Both the position numbers and the translations under genes were made by a program. From assembly GCA_000949895.1 (NCBI GenBank), contig JWIT01000006.1:124001-188000 (forward strand): a stretch of 64,000 nucleotides of DNA. Direction: 5' to 3'. The stretch comes from Agrobacterium arsenijevicii (GTDB taxonomy: Bacteria > Pseudomonadota > Alphaproteobacteria > Rhizobiales > Rhizobiaceae). The notes below the pieces were generated by a model. The model made no database searches, had not been told where the DNA came from, and saw only the letters and a list, made by a program, of their open reading frames with translations. This document shows positions 27,442 to 37,788 of the stretch, one piece after another (positions within the stretch are counted from its first letter, which is position 1; the number at the start of each line of letters is the position of its first letter).

Positions 27442-28394
27442 CAAAAAACTCCCGAAATCACGGCCTTCAGGGCCGGAGCGAAATGATCGGCCAAAAGGCC
27501 GGAGAAGATGGCGAAGAGGTAAAGCACCGAATAGGCGAACATCTTCTTGGCGGGCAGCATTTTTTCGTCACCCTCCGGCATACGCCGGACATCGAACGAA
27601 CAGTACACAAAGATCGCGCTCAGCACGGCGGCAAAAATACCGTAACCGAAGCTCGCCAGACCCGTGAAATACGGGGCGACGGCGGCAGCGGCGGTCAGGA
27701 CGGCGTAAACGATCATCTGGTTCTTGGTGGAGCGCTCACCCGCCACGTTCGGCATCATCGGAATGCCGACGGCGCCGTAATCACGCATCTTGAACAGTGC
27801 CAGCGCCCAGAAATGCGCTGGTGTCCACAGGAAGATGATGAGGAAGAGGATAACGCTGTCGAGCGAAACGCCGCCGGTAACGCAGGCCCAGCCAAGCATG
27901 GGCGGGAAAGCACCGGCAGCACCGCCGATGACGATGTTCTGCGGCGTCGAGCGCTTCAGCCACATCGTATAAACGACGGCGTAGAAGAAGATGGTGAAGG
28001 CGAGCAGACCGGCGGAGAACCAGTTGACCGCAAGTCCGAGGATGACCACCGAAAAGGCCGAGAGCGTCAGTCCGAAGGCCAGCGCCTCGCCGGGTGCCAC
28101 GCGGCCCGAAGGGATCGGCCGCTTGGCGGTGCGGCTCATCACGGCGTCGATATCGGCATCGTACCACATGTTGAGCGCGCCGGATGCGCCAGCACCGACG
28201 GCGATACAGAGAATGGCGATGACGCCGAGGACCGGGTTGATATGCCCCGGCGCCAGCACGAGGCCCGCAAACGCCGTGAAGACGACGAGCGACATGACGC
28301 GCGGTTTCAGCAATTCGAAATAATCGCGCGCGCCGGCTTCCGAAGGTTCGGAGCTTTCTACGGCAAGCATTTCGCGATTGTCGATGACGGTCAT
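27441..28394 (-). CDS. ctaB: Protoheme IX farnesyltransferase (heme O synthase)
   Basis: Transfers a farnesyl group to heme b to give heme O, the precursor of heme a. Its 317 residues carry nine or so membrane helices. The prenyl-diphosphate motif is [19 protein letters not shown] (DxxxD), and a second acidic site lies in [34 protein letters not shown] is the standard opening. AGGAC six bases before the ATG sets the start; the 30-codon extension upstream is not conserved in character. An 8-bp hairpin lies 23-43 bases upstream. It sits after ctaD and is coupled to the CoxF-like gene by a shared base. Confidence 0.96.
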   Translation of the reverse strand: MTVIDNREMLAVESSEPSEAGARDYFELLKPRVMSLVVFTAFAGLVLAPGHINPVLGVIAILCIAVGAGASGALNMWYDADIDAVMSRTAKRPIPSGRVAPGEALAFGLTLSAFSVVILGLAVNWFSAGLLAFTIFFYAVVYTMWLKRSTPQNIVIGGAAGAFPPMLGWACVTGGVSLDSVILFLIIFLWTPAHFWALALFKMRDYGAVGIPMMPNVAGERSTKNQMIVYAVLTAAAAVAPYFTGLASFGYGIFAAVLSAIFVYCSFDVRRMPEGDEKMLPAKKMFAYSVLYLFAIFSGLLADHFAPALKAVISGVF

Positions 28395-28778
28395 TTCTTG
28401 TCCTGTTTTTCTTGTAGATGCCGCTTGTCGCGGCATCCCTTGCACCGGTCCTTGAACCGGATGTCGTTTTCGGCGGCAATTCACTGGACGGAACGTTCCG
28501 GCAGGATCAGCTCCGGGGGATAAGACCCGATGTCATACGCCCGGCATAATACCATGCCCCGTTCCATCATTCTGCTGCGTCCGCTTAATTATAGCGGCAG
28601 CACTTGGCATTTATCATGTCCATTATCATGTCACGCGAAAAGCTTCGCTTGGACAAAATGCCTCATACCGCAGCAGATGCCGTCCATCTGGGAGAAACGG
28701 TGCGGGCAGCCCCACACCATCCCCTTTTTTTCAGCTGCCGGAAATCGCGAGCCCCGCCCGCGCTTCCCGGTCCGGCAT
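28395..28778. other. 384-bp gap between ctaD and ctaB
   Basis: No gene is supported; a 93-codon minus frame here lacks conserved character. The gap holds a hairpin in the ctaB leader (28417-28437) and a direct repeat TTATCATGTC at 28611-28620 and 28623-28632. Its size suggests that ctaB may have its own promoter in addition to read-through from ctaD. Confidence 0.5.
28417..28437 (-). promoter_or_regulatory. Hairpin in the ctaB leader
   Basis: GATGCCGC pairs perfectly with GCGGCATC around five bases, ending about 15 bases before the ctaB ribosome-binding site. No T run follows, so it is not an obvious terminator. A processing or translation-control role is possible. Confidence 0.35.
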
Positions 28779-31402
<2,624 letters not shown>

Positions 31403-31423
31403 GGTACCCTCTCCCTCACGCGT

Positions 31424-31437
31424 CTGATCTTGATCAA
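31424..31437 (-). promoter_or_regulatory. FNR/FixK-type box upstream of ctaC
   Basis: On the minus strand TTGAT-CAAG-ATCAG, against the consensus TTGAT-N4-ATCAA (nine of ten fixed positions). It is 22 bases before the ctaC GTG, in or just after the core promoter, a position that usually means repression. It is nested in the 7-bp inverted repeat GCGTCTG/CAGACGC. Confidence 0.55.
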
Positions 31438-31790
31438 TAACAGACGCAGAATCCATGCTAATGGTACTAATCTTCAAACCACAGTTTGTCCTCTGCCGCA
31501 ATATGCGTAAGGACACGGATGTCTGGCAATTTCGCCATTTTTCATCGTGGTCGAGCTTCCCACGTCCCGCATCCTGCCAGATATTTCGGACGCGCTTTGC
31601 AATGGTCAAAATCCGGCACAGCCCCTGCTGTCAGCCGCTTTTACGGCCGGCGCCAGCCGCCGGACACCGGCTGATTGACGGCCAAATCAGGTGCCGGTAT
31701 CAGCGGACAGGTCCTATTTCCGCCCAACTCGGCTGGAATTGAGGTACCAAGGCTTTTTTTTCCGGATTATGGCGTCAAAATAGCTGCACT

Positions 31791-31800
31791 GATTCGAATC
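31791..31800. promoter_or_regulatory. Doubled GANTC (CcrM) site before the IalB-like gene
   Basis: GATTCGAATC contains two abutting GANTC sites, 13 bases before the IalB-like ATG. CcrM, encoded in this window, should methylate both. Methylation-sensitive promoters of this sort are known in Caulobacter; an effect here is inferred. Confidence 0.4.
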
Positions 31801-31812
31801 CCAGAGGTATCC

Positions 31813-32337
31813 ATGCGTCTTTCCCCGCTCGCGCGCACTTTTCTTGCCGCCGCCGGTCTTGCCATCATCGCTCCAGCCGCATCGGCGCTGGCGCAACAGC
31901 AGCCGCCCGGAACGCCGAAGTCGACGCATGGAGCATGGTCGGTGATCTGCGACAAGCCGGCTGGCGCGTCCGAAGATCAATGCGCCCTGATGCAGAACGT
32001 GATCGCCGACGACCGCCCGGAAGTCGGGCTTTCGGTGGTAGTGCTGAAGACTGCCGACCGCAAGTCGCGCATCCTGCGCATTCTGGCGCCGCTCGGCGTG
32101 CTCCTGAAGGACGGCATGGAGCTTTATATCGACAATAATAATATCGGCCGCGCCTATTTCACCCGCTGCTTCTCCGAAGGCTGCTATGTCGAGGTCGATA
32201 TCGACGACGAGCTGCTGAAGGTTCTGCGCGCCGGCAAGAATGCGGTTTTCGCGCTGCGTGAATCCGTCGATCAGGATCGTGTCGGCATTCCGATCGAGCT
32301 GACCGGCTTTGCCGAGGGTTATGACGCGCTTCCCTGA
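31813..32337 (+). CDS. IalB-family (invasion-associated locus B) protein
   Basis: A 174-residue exported protein of the IalB family. The signal peptide is about 1-27 (FLAAAGLAIIAPAASALAQQ). The mature part opens HGAWSVICDKP. The family core contains the Cys pair region EDQCALMQNV and the later GRAYFTRCFSEGCYVEVD. IalB of Bartonella aids red-cell invasion; in plant-associated rhizobia these proteins are common and their role is unknown, likely periplasmic or surface. An upstream 46-codon extension lies in the promoter region. The ATG is preceded by CAGAGG, and a doubled GANTC site lies 13 bases before it. It is divergent from ctaC and followed by tldD 80 bases on. Confidence 0.87.
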   Translation: MRLSPLARTFLAAAGLAIIAPAASALAQQQPPGTPKSTHGAWSVICDKPAGASEDQCALMQNVIADDRPEVGLSVVVLKTADRKSRILRILAPLGVLLKDGMELYIDNNNIGRAYFTRCFSEGCYVEVDIDDELLKVLRAGKNAVFALRESVDQDRVGIPIELTGFAEGYDALP

Positions 32338-32370
32338 GGCTTGTCATAAAGAGACAGCCTTGCGTCTGAC

Positions 32371-32413
32371 GGCTCCAGTGCCTAAATCGGTCATAACGAT
32401 AAAGACTGGAGCC
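32371..32413 (+). promoter_or_regulatory. Inverted repeat covering the tldD ribosome-binding site
   Basis: GGCTCCAGT (32371-32379) is perfectly complementary to ACTGGAGCC (32405-32413), with a 25-base spacer. The second arm contains the GGAG (32408-32411) that sits six bases before the tldD ATG, so folding would hide the ribosome-binding site. Confidence 0.5.
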
Positions 32414-32417
32414 TTCG

Positions 32418-33833
32418 ATGACCAACGACCTTGTAAATCTCTTCGATTGCGACGAGACGCAGTTGCGCAAGCTGGTCGCAGAAGCGCTCACCGGCGCTGA
32501 CGATGGCGAGCTGTTCATCGAACATGCCCAGGCCGAATCGCTGACCTTCGACAATGGCCGCCTGAAGGGCGGCTCCTTCAACACCGACCAGGGTTTTGGC
32601 CTGCGCGCCGTCGCCGGCGAGACGGTTGGATATGCCCATGCGGGCGAGCTTTCGCAGGCCGCACTGAAACGTGCGTCCGACGCCGTCGGTGCCGTGACCA
32701 GAGGATATTCCGGCTCCTATGCCGCAGCGCCGCAGCGCACCAACAAGAAGCTTTATGGCGACGAAAACCCCATCGGCAGCCCCAGCTTCGAGGAGAAGGT
32801 AAAGCTTCTCACCGAGATCGACGCCTATCTGCGCGACAAGGACCCGAATGTCCGGCAGGTGACGGCAACGATTTCCGCAAGCTGGCAGATGGTGGATATT
32901 CTGCGTGCTGACGGTCATCGCGTCAGCGATATCAGGCCTATGACCCGTATCAACATTTCCGTGGTGGCGGGTGAAGGCGACCGGCAGGAAAGTGGTTCCT
33001 ACGGCATTGGCGGTCGTGTCGGTTTCGGTGATTTCATCACGACGGAAAGCTGGCAGCACGGCGCCGACGAGGCACTGCGTCAGGCGCTCGTCAACCTCAC
33101 TGCCATCGATGCGCCGGCCGGCACCATGGATGTGGTGCTCGGCTCCGGCTGGCCCGGCGTCATGCTGCATGAGGCTGTCGGACACGGCCTCGAAGGCGAT
33201 TTCAACCGCAAGAAGACCTCGGCCTTTGCCGGCCTGATGGGCGAAATGGTTGCGGCCCCCGGCGTGACTGTCGTGGATGACGGCACAATCGACAATCGCC
33301 GCGGCTCGCTGACCGTCGATGACGAGGGCACGCCGTCGGCCTATAATGTGCTGATCGAGAACGGCAGGCTGGTGGGCTACATGCAGGACCGCCAGAATGC
33401 CCGGCTGATGGGCGCGAAAGCCACCGGCAACGGCCGCCGTCAGGGTTATGCCTATGTGCCGATGCCGCGCATGACCAACACCTACATGCTATCCGGCGAC
33501 AAGACGCCCGAGGAAATCATCGCCTCCGTCAAAAAGGGTATCTATGCCGTTTCCTTCGGCGGCGGACAGGTGGACATCACCTCAGGCAAATTCGTGTTCG
33601 GCTGCACCGAGGCCTATCTGATCGAGAACGGCAAGATCGGCGCACCGGTCAAGGGCGCGATGCTGATCGGCAACGGCCCGGATGCGATGAAGCGCGTCTC
33701 GATGATCGGCAACGATTCCAAGCTCGATACGGGCATCGGCAATTGCGGCAAGGCTGGACAATGGGTGCCTGTCGGCGTCGGCCAGCCGCATCTGCGCATG
33801 GACCAGATCACCGTTGGCGGCACGAAGGCGTAA
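32418..33833 (+). CDS. tldD: Metalloprotease TldD
   Basis: The active subunit of the TldD/TldE peptidase, which degrades unfolded peptides, matures microcin B17 in E. coli and processes the CcdA antitoxin. The 471-residue length fits. The zinc site is HEAVGHGLEGDFN (H251, E252, H256), with the third ligand expected to be a Cys late in the chain (FVFGCTEAYL). Other hallmarks are GTPSAYNVLIENGRLVGYMQ and RQGYAYVPMPRMTNTYM. No tldE/pmbA partner is in this window. The gene is cytoplasmic and follows the IalB-like gene, and its leader contains an inverted repeat that could control translation. A RIME-like repeat lies behind it. Confidence 0.95.
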   Translation: MTNDLVNLFDCDETQLRKLVAEALTGADDGELFIEHAQAESLTFDNGRLKGGSFNTDQGFGLRAVAGETVGYAHAGELSQAALKRASDAVGAVTRGYSGSYAAAPQRTNKKLYGDENPIGSPSFEEKVKLLTEIDAYLRDKDPNVRQVTATISASWQMVDILRADGHRVSDIRPMTRINISVVAGEGDRQESGSYGIGGRVGFGDFITTESWQHGADEALRQALVNLTAIDAPAGTMDVVLGSGWPGVMLHEAVGHGLEGDFNRKKTSAFAGLMGEMVAAPGVTVVDDGTIDNRRGSLTVDDEGTPSAYNVLIENGRLVGYMQDRQNARLMGAKATGNGRRQGYAYVPMPRMTNTYMLSGDKTPEEIIASVKKGIYAVSFGGGQVDITSGKFVFGCTEAYLIENGKIGAPVKGAMLIGNGPDAMKRVSMIGNDSKLDTGIGNCGKAGQWVPVGVGQPHLRMDQITVGGTKA

Positions 33834-34181
33834 ATCTGCCGGCCTGCTGATAATTACTGTCAGTAGTCCTTGGCGGCGTATCCCCACATCCGTCATTCCG
33901 GCCTTGAGCCGGAATCCACCCGGTACGCGTCGGCGCGGCGTGAATATCCCCTTTCAGCCCAAAGACTTGGGCTGGCTGGATGCCGGATCAGGTCCGGCAT
34001 GACGGGAGGGAGAGTTGCGGCCAGTCGAAAAGCTGAACCTGCCGCAATAATCTCAGCCCACAGCATCGCACATGGCTGCCATGATGAGGATTCCTCTGGC
34101 ACGCCGCCGAGAAGACGCTAAGATCGCACCATCACGGCAGGCCCCTCCTCCCATTGCCGGGCCTGCGCGGCAAAGGAGACC
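33834..34181. other. 348-bp gap with RIME-like element, before the VOC gene
   Basis: Apart from the RIME-like copy 5 (33892-34003), I see no gene. The region from 34005 on should hold the promoter of the VOC-HAD pair, and AAAGGAG directly precedes the VOC ATG. Confidence 0.5.
33892..34003. repeat. RIME-like palindromic mosaic, copy 5
   Basis: Three-part element. Left stem TTCCGGC/GCCGGAA with loop CTTGA, middle AGCCCAA/TTGGGCT, right stem ATGCCGGA/TCCGGCAT with loop TCAGG. The ends are GTCAT and ATGAC. Confidence 0.85.
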
Positions 34182-34619
34182 ATGACCATCATACGAAATG
34201 CCCTCGTCCCGGAACTTGCCGTCAGCGACTGGCAGAGAAGCCGCGCTTTTTATTGCGACCTGATCGGTTTTCATGTGGTCTACGAGCGCGCCGAAGAGGG
34301 CTTTGCCTATCTGGCGCTGGGTGACGCGCAGCTGATGATCGACCAGATCGGTGCGACCCGGACTTTCGTGGCGGAAAATGCAGCACTTGAGTTTCCGCTG
34401 GGTCGCGGCATGAACCTGCAACTTGCCGTTCCTTCTCTGCTGCCCATCCTCGCGCGGCTGGAGCGATCCTCGGTCGATCTTGTCCTAGCACCGGAGGAAA
34501 AATGGTACAGGCGCGGCACCGTTGAAGTCGGCAACCGGCAGTTCATCGTGGCCGATCCGGACGGTTACCTGATCCGGCCCTTCGAGAGCCTTGGCGAACG
34601 CCCCTTCCGGTTCGGTTAA
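34182..34619 (+). CDS. VOC-family (glyoxalase/bleomycin-resistance fold) protein
   Basis: A 145-residue vicinal-oxygen-chelate protein. It begins with a typical first beta-alpha module (LVPELAVSDWQRSRAFYCDLIGFHVVYE) and has the usual LGDAQLMIDQ strand. The second half ends in RQFIVADPDGYLIRPFESLG, where the Glu position is occupied as in the bleomycin-binding subgroup. That subgroup sequesters drugs without catalysis, but many soil homologs have other ligands. No signal peptide is seen. The start has AAAGGAG nine bases before it. A HAD phosphatase gene follows after six bases and is surely co-transcribed, suggesting a joint role in handling a small metabolite, but the substrate is unknown. 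Confidence 0.85.
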   Translation: MTIIRNALVPELAVSDWQRSRAFYCDLIGFHVVYERAEEGFAYLALGDAQLMIDQIGATRTFVAENAALEFPLGRGMNLQLAVPSLLPILARLERSSVDLVLAPEEKWYRRGTVEVGNRQFIVADPDGYLIRPFESLGERPFRFG

Positions 34620-34625
34620 GCCACC

Positions 34626-35300
34626 ATGCTGCCTTTTCTCCCGCATGCTGTCGTTTTCGACATGGACGGATTGCTGATCGAAAGCGAGACGCTTTATCGC
34701 GATTCCTTTCTGGCCGCGTCGGATGAAGGCGGCCACGGAATGCGGGTCGAGACCTATCAAAAGGTCTGCGGCAGCCCGTGGGATGTCATCACCGGAACCA
34801 TCTTTGCCGATTATGGCGCTGATTTTCCCATTGATACCTTCCGCGACGCGTGGCTCAGGCATCTTGCCGTGCTGATGGCGGAAGGCGTGGCGCTGAAACC
34901 CGGTGTCGTCGAAATTCTCGATCTTCTCGACAGGCTCGATATCCGCCGCGCCATCGCCACCTCCTCCCGGCACGATTCGGTTACGCGCCATCTCGGGCCC
35001 TACGATCTTCTCAAACGTTTCGACACCATCGTCGCCCGCGGTGATTATGCAGAACCGAAGCCCTCGCCCATGCCCTATCTGACCGCAGCAAAGCGTCTCG
35101 ACATCGAGCCGGGTCGTTGCCTCGCGCTGGAGGATTCCTGGCACGGCGTGCGGTCTGCCTCTTCGGCGGGCATGATGACGATCATGGTGCCTGACGTCGC
35201 ACCGCCGACGGATGAAATGCGGGGAAAATGTATCGCCGTTTCAAGTGACCTTCATGCGGTTGCAGGCCTCCTGCAAAAGGCGCCGTCATCAGAGGTATGA
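34626..35300 (+). CDS. HAD phosphatase, beta-phosphoglucomutase-like
   Basis: A 224-residue HAD subfamily IA enzyme. Motif I is VFDMDGLLIESE with both Asp, motif II is IATSSRHDS, the motif III lysine is in YAEPKPSPMPY, and motif IV is CLALEDSWHGVRSASSAG. The cap (ETLYRDSFLAASDEGGHGM and on) is of the C1 helical type. Expected activity is on phosphosugars or other small phosphate esters in the cytoplasm. It is the third HAD protein in the window and is co-transcribed with the VOC gene. Its substrate cannot be deduced. A short 6-bp inverted repeat, ATCGGC/GCCGAT (35348-35365), lies downstream of it. Confidence 0.88.
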   Translation: MLPFLPHAVVFDMDGLLIESETLYRDSFLAASDEGGHGMRVETYQKVCGSPWDVITGTIFADYGADFPIDTFRDAWLRHLAVLMAEGVALKPGVVEILDLLDRLDIRRAIATSSRHDSVTRHLGPYDLLKRFDTIVARGDYAEPKPSPMPYLTAAKRLDIEPGRCLALEDSWHGVRSASSAGMMTIMVPDVAPPTDEMRGKCIAVSSDLHAVAGLLQKAPSSEV

Positions 35301-35409
35301 AAGCGCGTCACATGCCTTTAGCCATTGGTCCTTATGGTAACGCGCATATCGGCTGACAGGCCGATCCTGTTCGAATTCATTTGTCGGCGCATCCATAAAC
35401 GGAGTGGTC

Positions 35410-35787
35410 ATGTTGCTTGTCGCCGTATCGCTCGCGACGCTTATACTGCTCGCTCTTTGCGCATTTCAGATTGCCCTTGCCGCGGGTGCGCCCCTCGGCC
35501 GCTTCGCCTGGGGCGGCGAGCACAGGGTCCTCCCCGCCACGCAGCGCATTGCCAGCGTGGCATCTGTCGCGATCTACGCCCTTGCCGCATCATTTCCGTT
35601 GCAAAAGGCAGGCTTCATTACTCTTTGGCCGGCAGGCTGGATCGAAGCCGGCATCTGGATCATCGCCTGCACTCTTGCAGTGAGCATCGGATTGAACGCC
35701 ATGTCGCGAAGCCGTGCGGAGCGGCGGGTCATGACGCCCGTGGCCGCCATTCTCGCTATTCTGTTCTTTATCGTCTCGCTCTCATAA
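35410..35787 (+). CDS. Small four-helix membrane protein
   Basis: A 125-residue integral membrane protein of unknown function with four predicted helices: LLVAVSLATLILLALCAFQIAL, IASVASVAIYALAASFPL, WIEAGIWIIACTLAVSIGL and VMTPVAAILAILFFIVSL. Between the first two is a loop, GAPLGRFAWGGEHRVLP, that I recall from a family of small bacterial membrane proteins with no proven role. Four-helix topology of this size suits a transporter-like or sensing unit, but no motif allows more. A GTG two codons upstream is possible, but GGAG five bases before the ATG favours the start used. It converges with the MazG-like gene, 54 bases between their stops. Confidence 0.72.
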   Translation: MLLVAVSLATLILLALCAFQIALAAGAPLGRFAWGGEHRVLPATQRIASVASVAIYALAASFPLQKAGFITLWPAGWIEAGIWIIACTLAVSIGLNAMSRSRAERRVMTPVAAILAILFFIVSLS

Positions 35788-35841
35788 TCACAGCGGTGAC
35801 AGAACCGGTAGCGCAAAGGTTGGATGCCTCGCCGCACACTG

Positions 35842-36147
35842 TCATGCCGGTGGCGTAAAACGCCACTTGCGCTCTATCGAAGCTTTGATGTCGAGACCGT
35901 TATAATGGGCCAGCAACAGCACATGGCCGAGGAGATCGGCGGTTTCATCGGCAAGATCCCGCTTCATCTCCTCTTTGCTCCTGCCCTTTATGCGTCCCCG
36001 CCCCGTCAGCCGGCTCCAGGCCTGCGTGACCTCGCCAACCTCTTCCTGAAGCTTCAGCATGTACCAGTCCGGGTCACGGAATATTCCGTTTTCAGCGGCA
36101 TATTTTTGCGAGGCCTCTTCAAACCGACGCATCATGTCAGTAAGCAT
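35842..36147 (-). CDS. MazG-like nucleotide pyrophosphohydrolase
   Basis: A 101-residue single-domain member of the MazG/all-alpha NTP pyrophosphatase superfamily, which hydrolyses nucleoside triphosphates to monophosphates. Metal-binding motifs are EEVGEVTQAW (EExxE) and DETADLLGHVLLLA (ExxD). The small size makes it a house-cleaning or regulatory enzyme, not full-length MazG. AAAGGA eight bases before the ATG supports the start. The gene stands alone. It is divergent from the TauE-type transporter by about 140 bp. The substrate nucleotide is unknown. Confidence 0.85.
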   Translation of the reverse strand: MLTDMMRRFEEASQKYAAENGIFRDPDWYMLKLQEEVGEVTQAWSRLTGRGRIKGRSKEEMKRDLADETADLLGHVLLLAHYNGLDIKASIERKWRFTPPA

Positions 36148-36289
36148 TTGTTCATCCTTTGTTCCTGCGCTACAACTCTAATCATGATTCTCCAACGGCG
36201 TCGACCCTTAAGGGCGTCGTGCAACCATGAACGGAAATTTTCGCGACATGCGCCTGCAAGCGAGATAGAGAAAAGGTATTCGAACAACC

Positions 36290-37081
36290 GTGCCATCGCC
36301 CATGTCCCACCTCGATTTTTTCTCGGCTCTCATCACCGCGCATAGCCCGTCGCTGCTTGCGATGTTTGCGGGCGCTGCCTTTCTCGCCGGCCTTGCCCGC
36401 GGTTTTTCGGGTTTCGGTGCTGCCCTCATCTTCATTCCGCTGGCGAGCGCCATTGTCGGGCCACGCATCGCCTCGGCGGTTCTGCTGGTGGTGGACGGTG
36501 TCCTGACGCTCGGCATGATACCGCCCGCCTGGCGCATGGCGGATCGGCGCGAAGTCTTCACCATGGCGGCCGGAGCGCTTGTCGGCGTGCCGCTCGGCAC
36601 ACTCCTGCTTTCCAACGGAGATCCCCTGACCCTGCGCTGGATCATTTCCGTCGTGGTCGTCGTGCTGCTGCTGTTTCTGGTGTCCGGCTGGCGTTACAGC
36701 GGCCGGCCGAAAACGCCGCTGACCCTGTTCACCGGGCTTGTTGCCGGGCTGTTTTCCGGCGCGGCACAATTGGGTGGTCCACCCATCGTCGCCTATTGGC
36801 TTGGCGGCGCCCTCAAAGGCGCCTTCGTGCGCGCCAATGTCATTCTCTATTTCGCGATTTCGACGGTGATTTCCACCGCCAGCTATTTTTTCGGTGGTCT
36901 GTTCACCGCAGATGTCTTCGTTTTTTTCCTGCTGGCCCTGCCGTTTTACGGGGCGGGTCTTTATGCCGGGGCGCGCCTGCACGGGCTTGCCGACGAGGCG
37001 GCATTCAGGCGCATCTGCTACGGCCTGATCGCCATTTCAGCCGTCATCGGACTGCCGTTGTTTGATTCGCTGTTGAAATAG
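36290..37081 (+). CDS. TauE/SafE-family membrane transporter
   Basis: A 263-residue transporter of the sulfite/sulfonate exporter family with about seven to eight helices. The opening repeat contains AGAAFLAGLARGFSGFGAALIFIPL. The second repeat has GLVAGLFSGAAQLGGPPIVAYWLGG, the two conserved G-rich segments that mark the family. Substrates in the family include sulfite, sulfoacetate and other organosulfur anions; none can be assigned here. The start is GTG (an ATG is four codons in), with AAAAGG about 13 bases before it. It converges with pdxH, with a clean bidirectional terminator in between. Confidence 0.87.
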   Translation: MPSPMSHLDFFSALITAHSPSLLAMFAGAAFLAGLARGFSGFGAALIFIPLASAIVGPRIASAVLLVVDGVLTLGMIPPAWRMADRREVFTMAAGALVGVPLGTLLLSNGDPLTLRWIISVVVVVLLLFLVSGWRYSGRPKTPLTLFTGLVAGLFSGAAQLGGPPIVAYWLGGALKGAFVRANVILYFAISTVISTASYFFGGLFTADVFVFFLLALPFYGAGLYAGARLHGLADEAAFRRICYGLIAISAVIGLPLFDSLLK

Positions 37082-37102
37082 GCAGGCCGGAGCGGCCTGC
37101 CT
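37080..37102. terminator. Bidirectional terminator between TauE and pdxH
   Basis: A 10-bp perfect stem, AGGCAGGCCG with CGGCCTGCCT around GAG, immediately after the TauE stop and 10 bases past the pdxH stop. A C-rich tail, not T, follows on the plus strand. Confidence 0.6.
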
Positions 37103-37111
37103 CCCCCGCCC

Positions 37112-37732
37112 TCAAGGATACATGCGGACCTTGGACCACGGTTCATCCGGCGTCTCGCGGCGGAATTCGACGCGGTCGTGCAGGCGGAACTTGCGGTCGT
37201 GCCAGAACTCGATGCTGACGGGGCGAATGCGGAAACCCGACCAATAAGGCGGGCGCGGAATATCGCCGATCGCATACCTGGCGGTATATTCGGCGACGGC
37301 TTTTTCCAGCGCGAAACGGCCTTCGAGCGGCCGCGACTGCTTTGACGCCCAGGCGCCGATGCGGCTTCCGCGTGGACGCGAGGCGTAATAGGCGTCCGCT
37401 TCGACGTCGGTGACTATCTCCACTTCACCACGTAGCCGCACCTGTCGGCGCAGGCTTTTCCAATGGAAACACATGGCCGCTTTTTTCTGCCCCAGAATTT
37501 CCCTGCCCTTCTGGCTTTCGAAATTCGTGTAGAAAACGAAGCCGCGATCGTCGACGTCTTTCAGCAGCACCATGCGTACATTCGGCAGGCCGTTTTCATC
37601 GACGGTTGCAAGCGCAACAGCGTTCGGATCGTTGATTTCGGAAGCCGCCGCATCCTTCAGCCACTCGGCAAAAAGCGTGAACGGTTCATTTTCTTCAGTG
37701 AAGTCACTGGATGTTAACCCCGTTTCCGACAT
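37112..37732 (-). CDS. pdxH: Pyridoxamine 5'-phosphate oxidase
   Basis: FMN-dependent oxidase that makes pyridoxal 5'-phosphate from PNP or PMP. The 206 residues carry the family run [34 protein letters not shown] and [17 protein letters not shown]. The C-terminal signature is the [18 protein letters not shown] type (here within [20 protein letters not shown]). PLP is the cofactor of ThrC, so the product serves that enzyme among many. It is divergent from a small lipoprotein gene across 56 bp that contain a 17-bp palindrome. Confidence 0.96.
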   Translation of the reverse strand: MSETGLTSSDFTEENEPFTLFAEWLKDAAASEINDPNAVALATVDENGLPNVRMVLLKDVDDRGFVFYTNFESQKGREILGQKKAAMCFHWKSLRRQVRLRGEVEIVTDVEADAYYASRPRGSRIGAWASKQSRPLEGRFALEKAVAEYTARYAIGDIPRPPYWSGFRIRPVSIEFWHDRKFRLHDRVEFRRETPDEPWSKVRMYP

Positions 37733-37765
37733 ATTGACTAAAATGCTCCCGAGCTGATTTGGACC

Positions 37766-37782
37766 CCAGAGATGATCTCTGG
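37766..37782. promoter_or_regulatory. 17-bp palindrome between pdxH and a lipoprotein gene
   Basis: CCAGAGA-TGA-TCTCTGG is a perfect inverted repeat ending six bases before the lipoprotein ATG and 34 bases upstream of the divergent pdxH start. It could be an operator or a leader hairpin near the ribosome-binding site. Confidence 0.45.
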
Positions 37783-37788
37783 TGAAAG

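Larger units (their letters stand above)
31403..31812. other. Divergent control region ctaC / IalB-like gene
   Basis: A 410-bp gap with no gene. It must hold the ctaC promoter on the minus strand and the IalB-like promoter on the plus strand. Recognisable elements are an FNR/FixK-like box (31424-31437) inside a wider repeat GCGTCTG...CAGACGC (31420-31447), and a doubled GANTC site (31791-31800). Confidence 0.6.
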
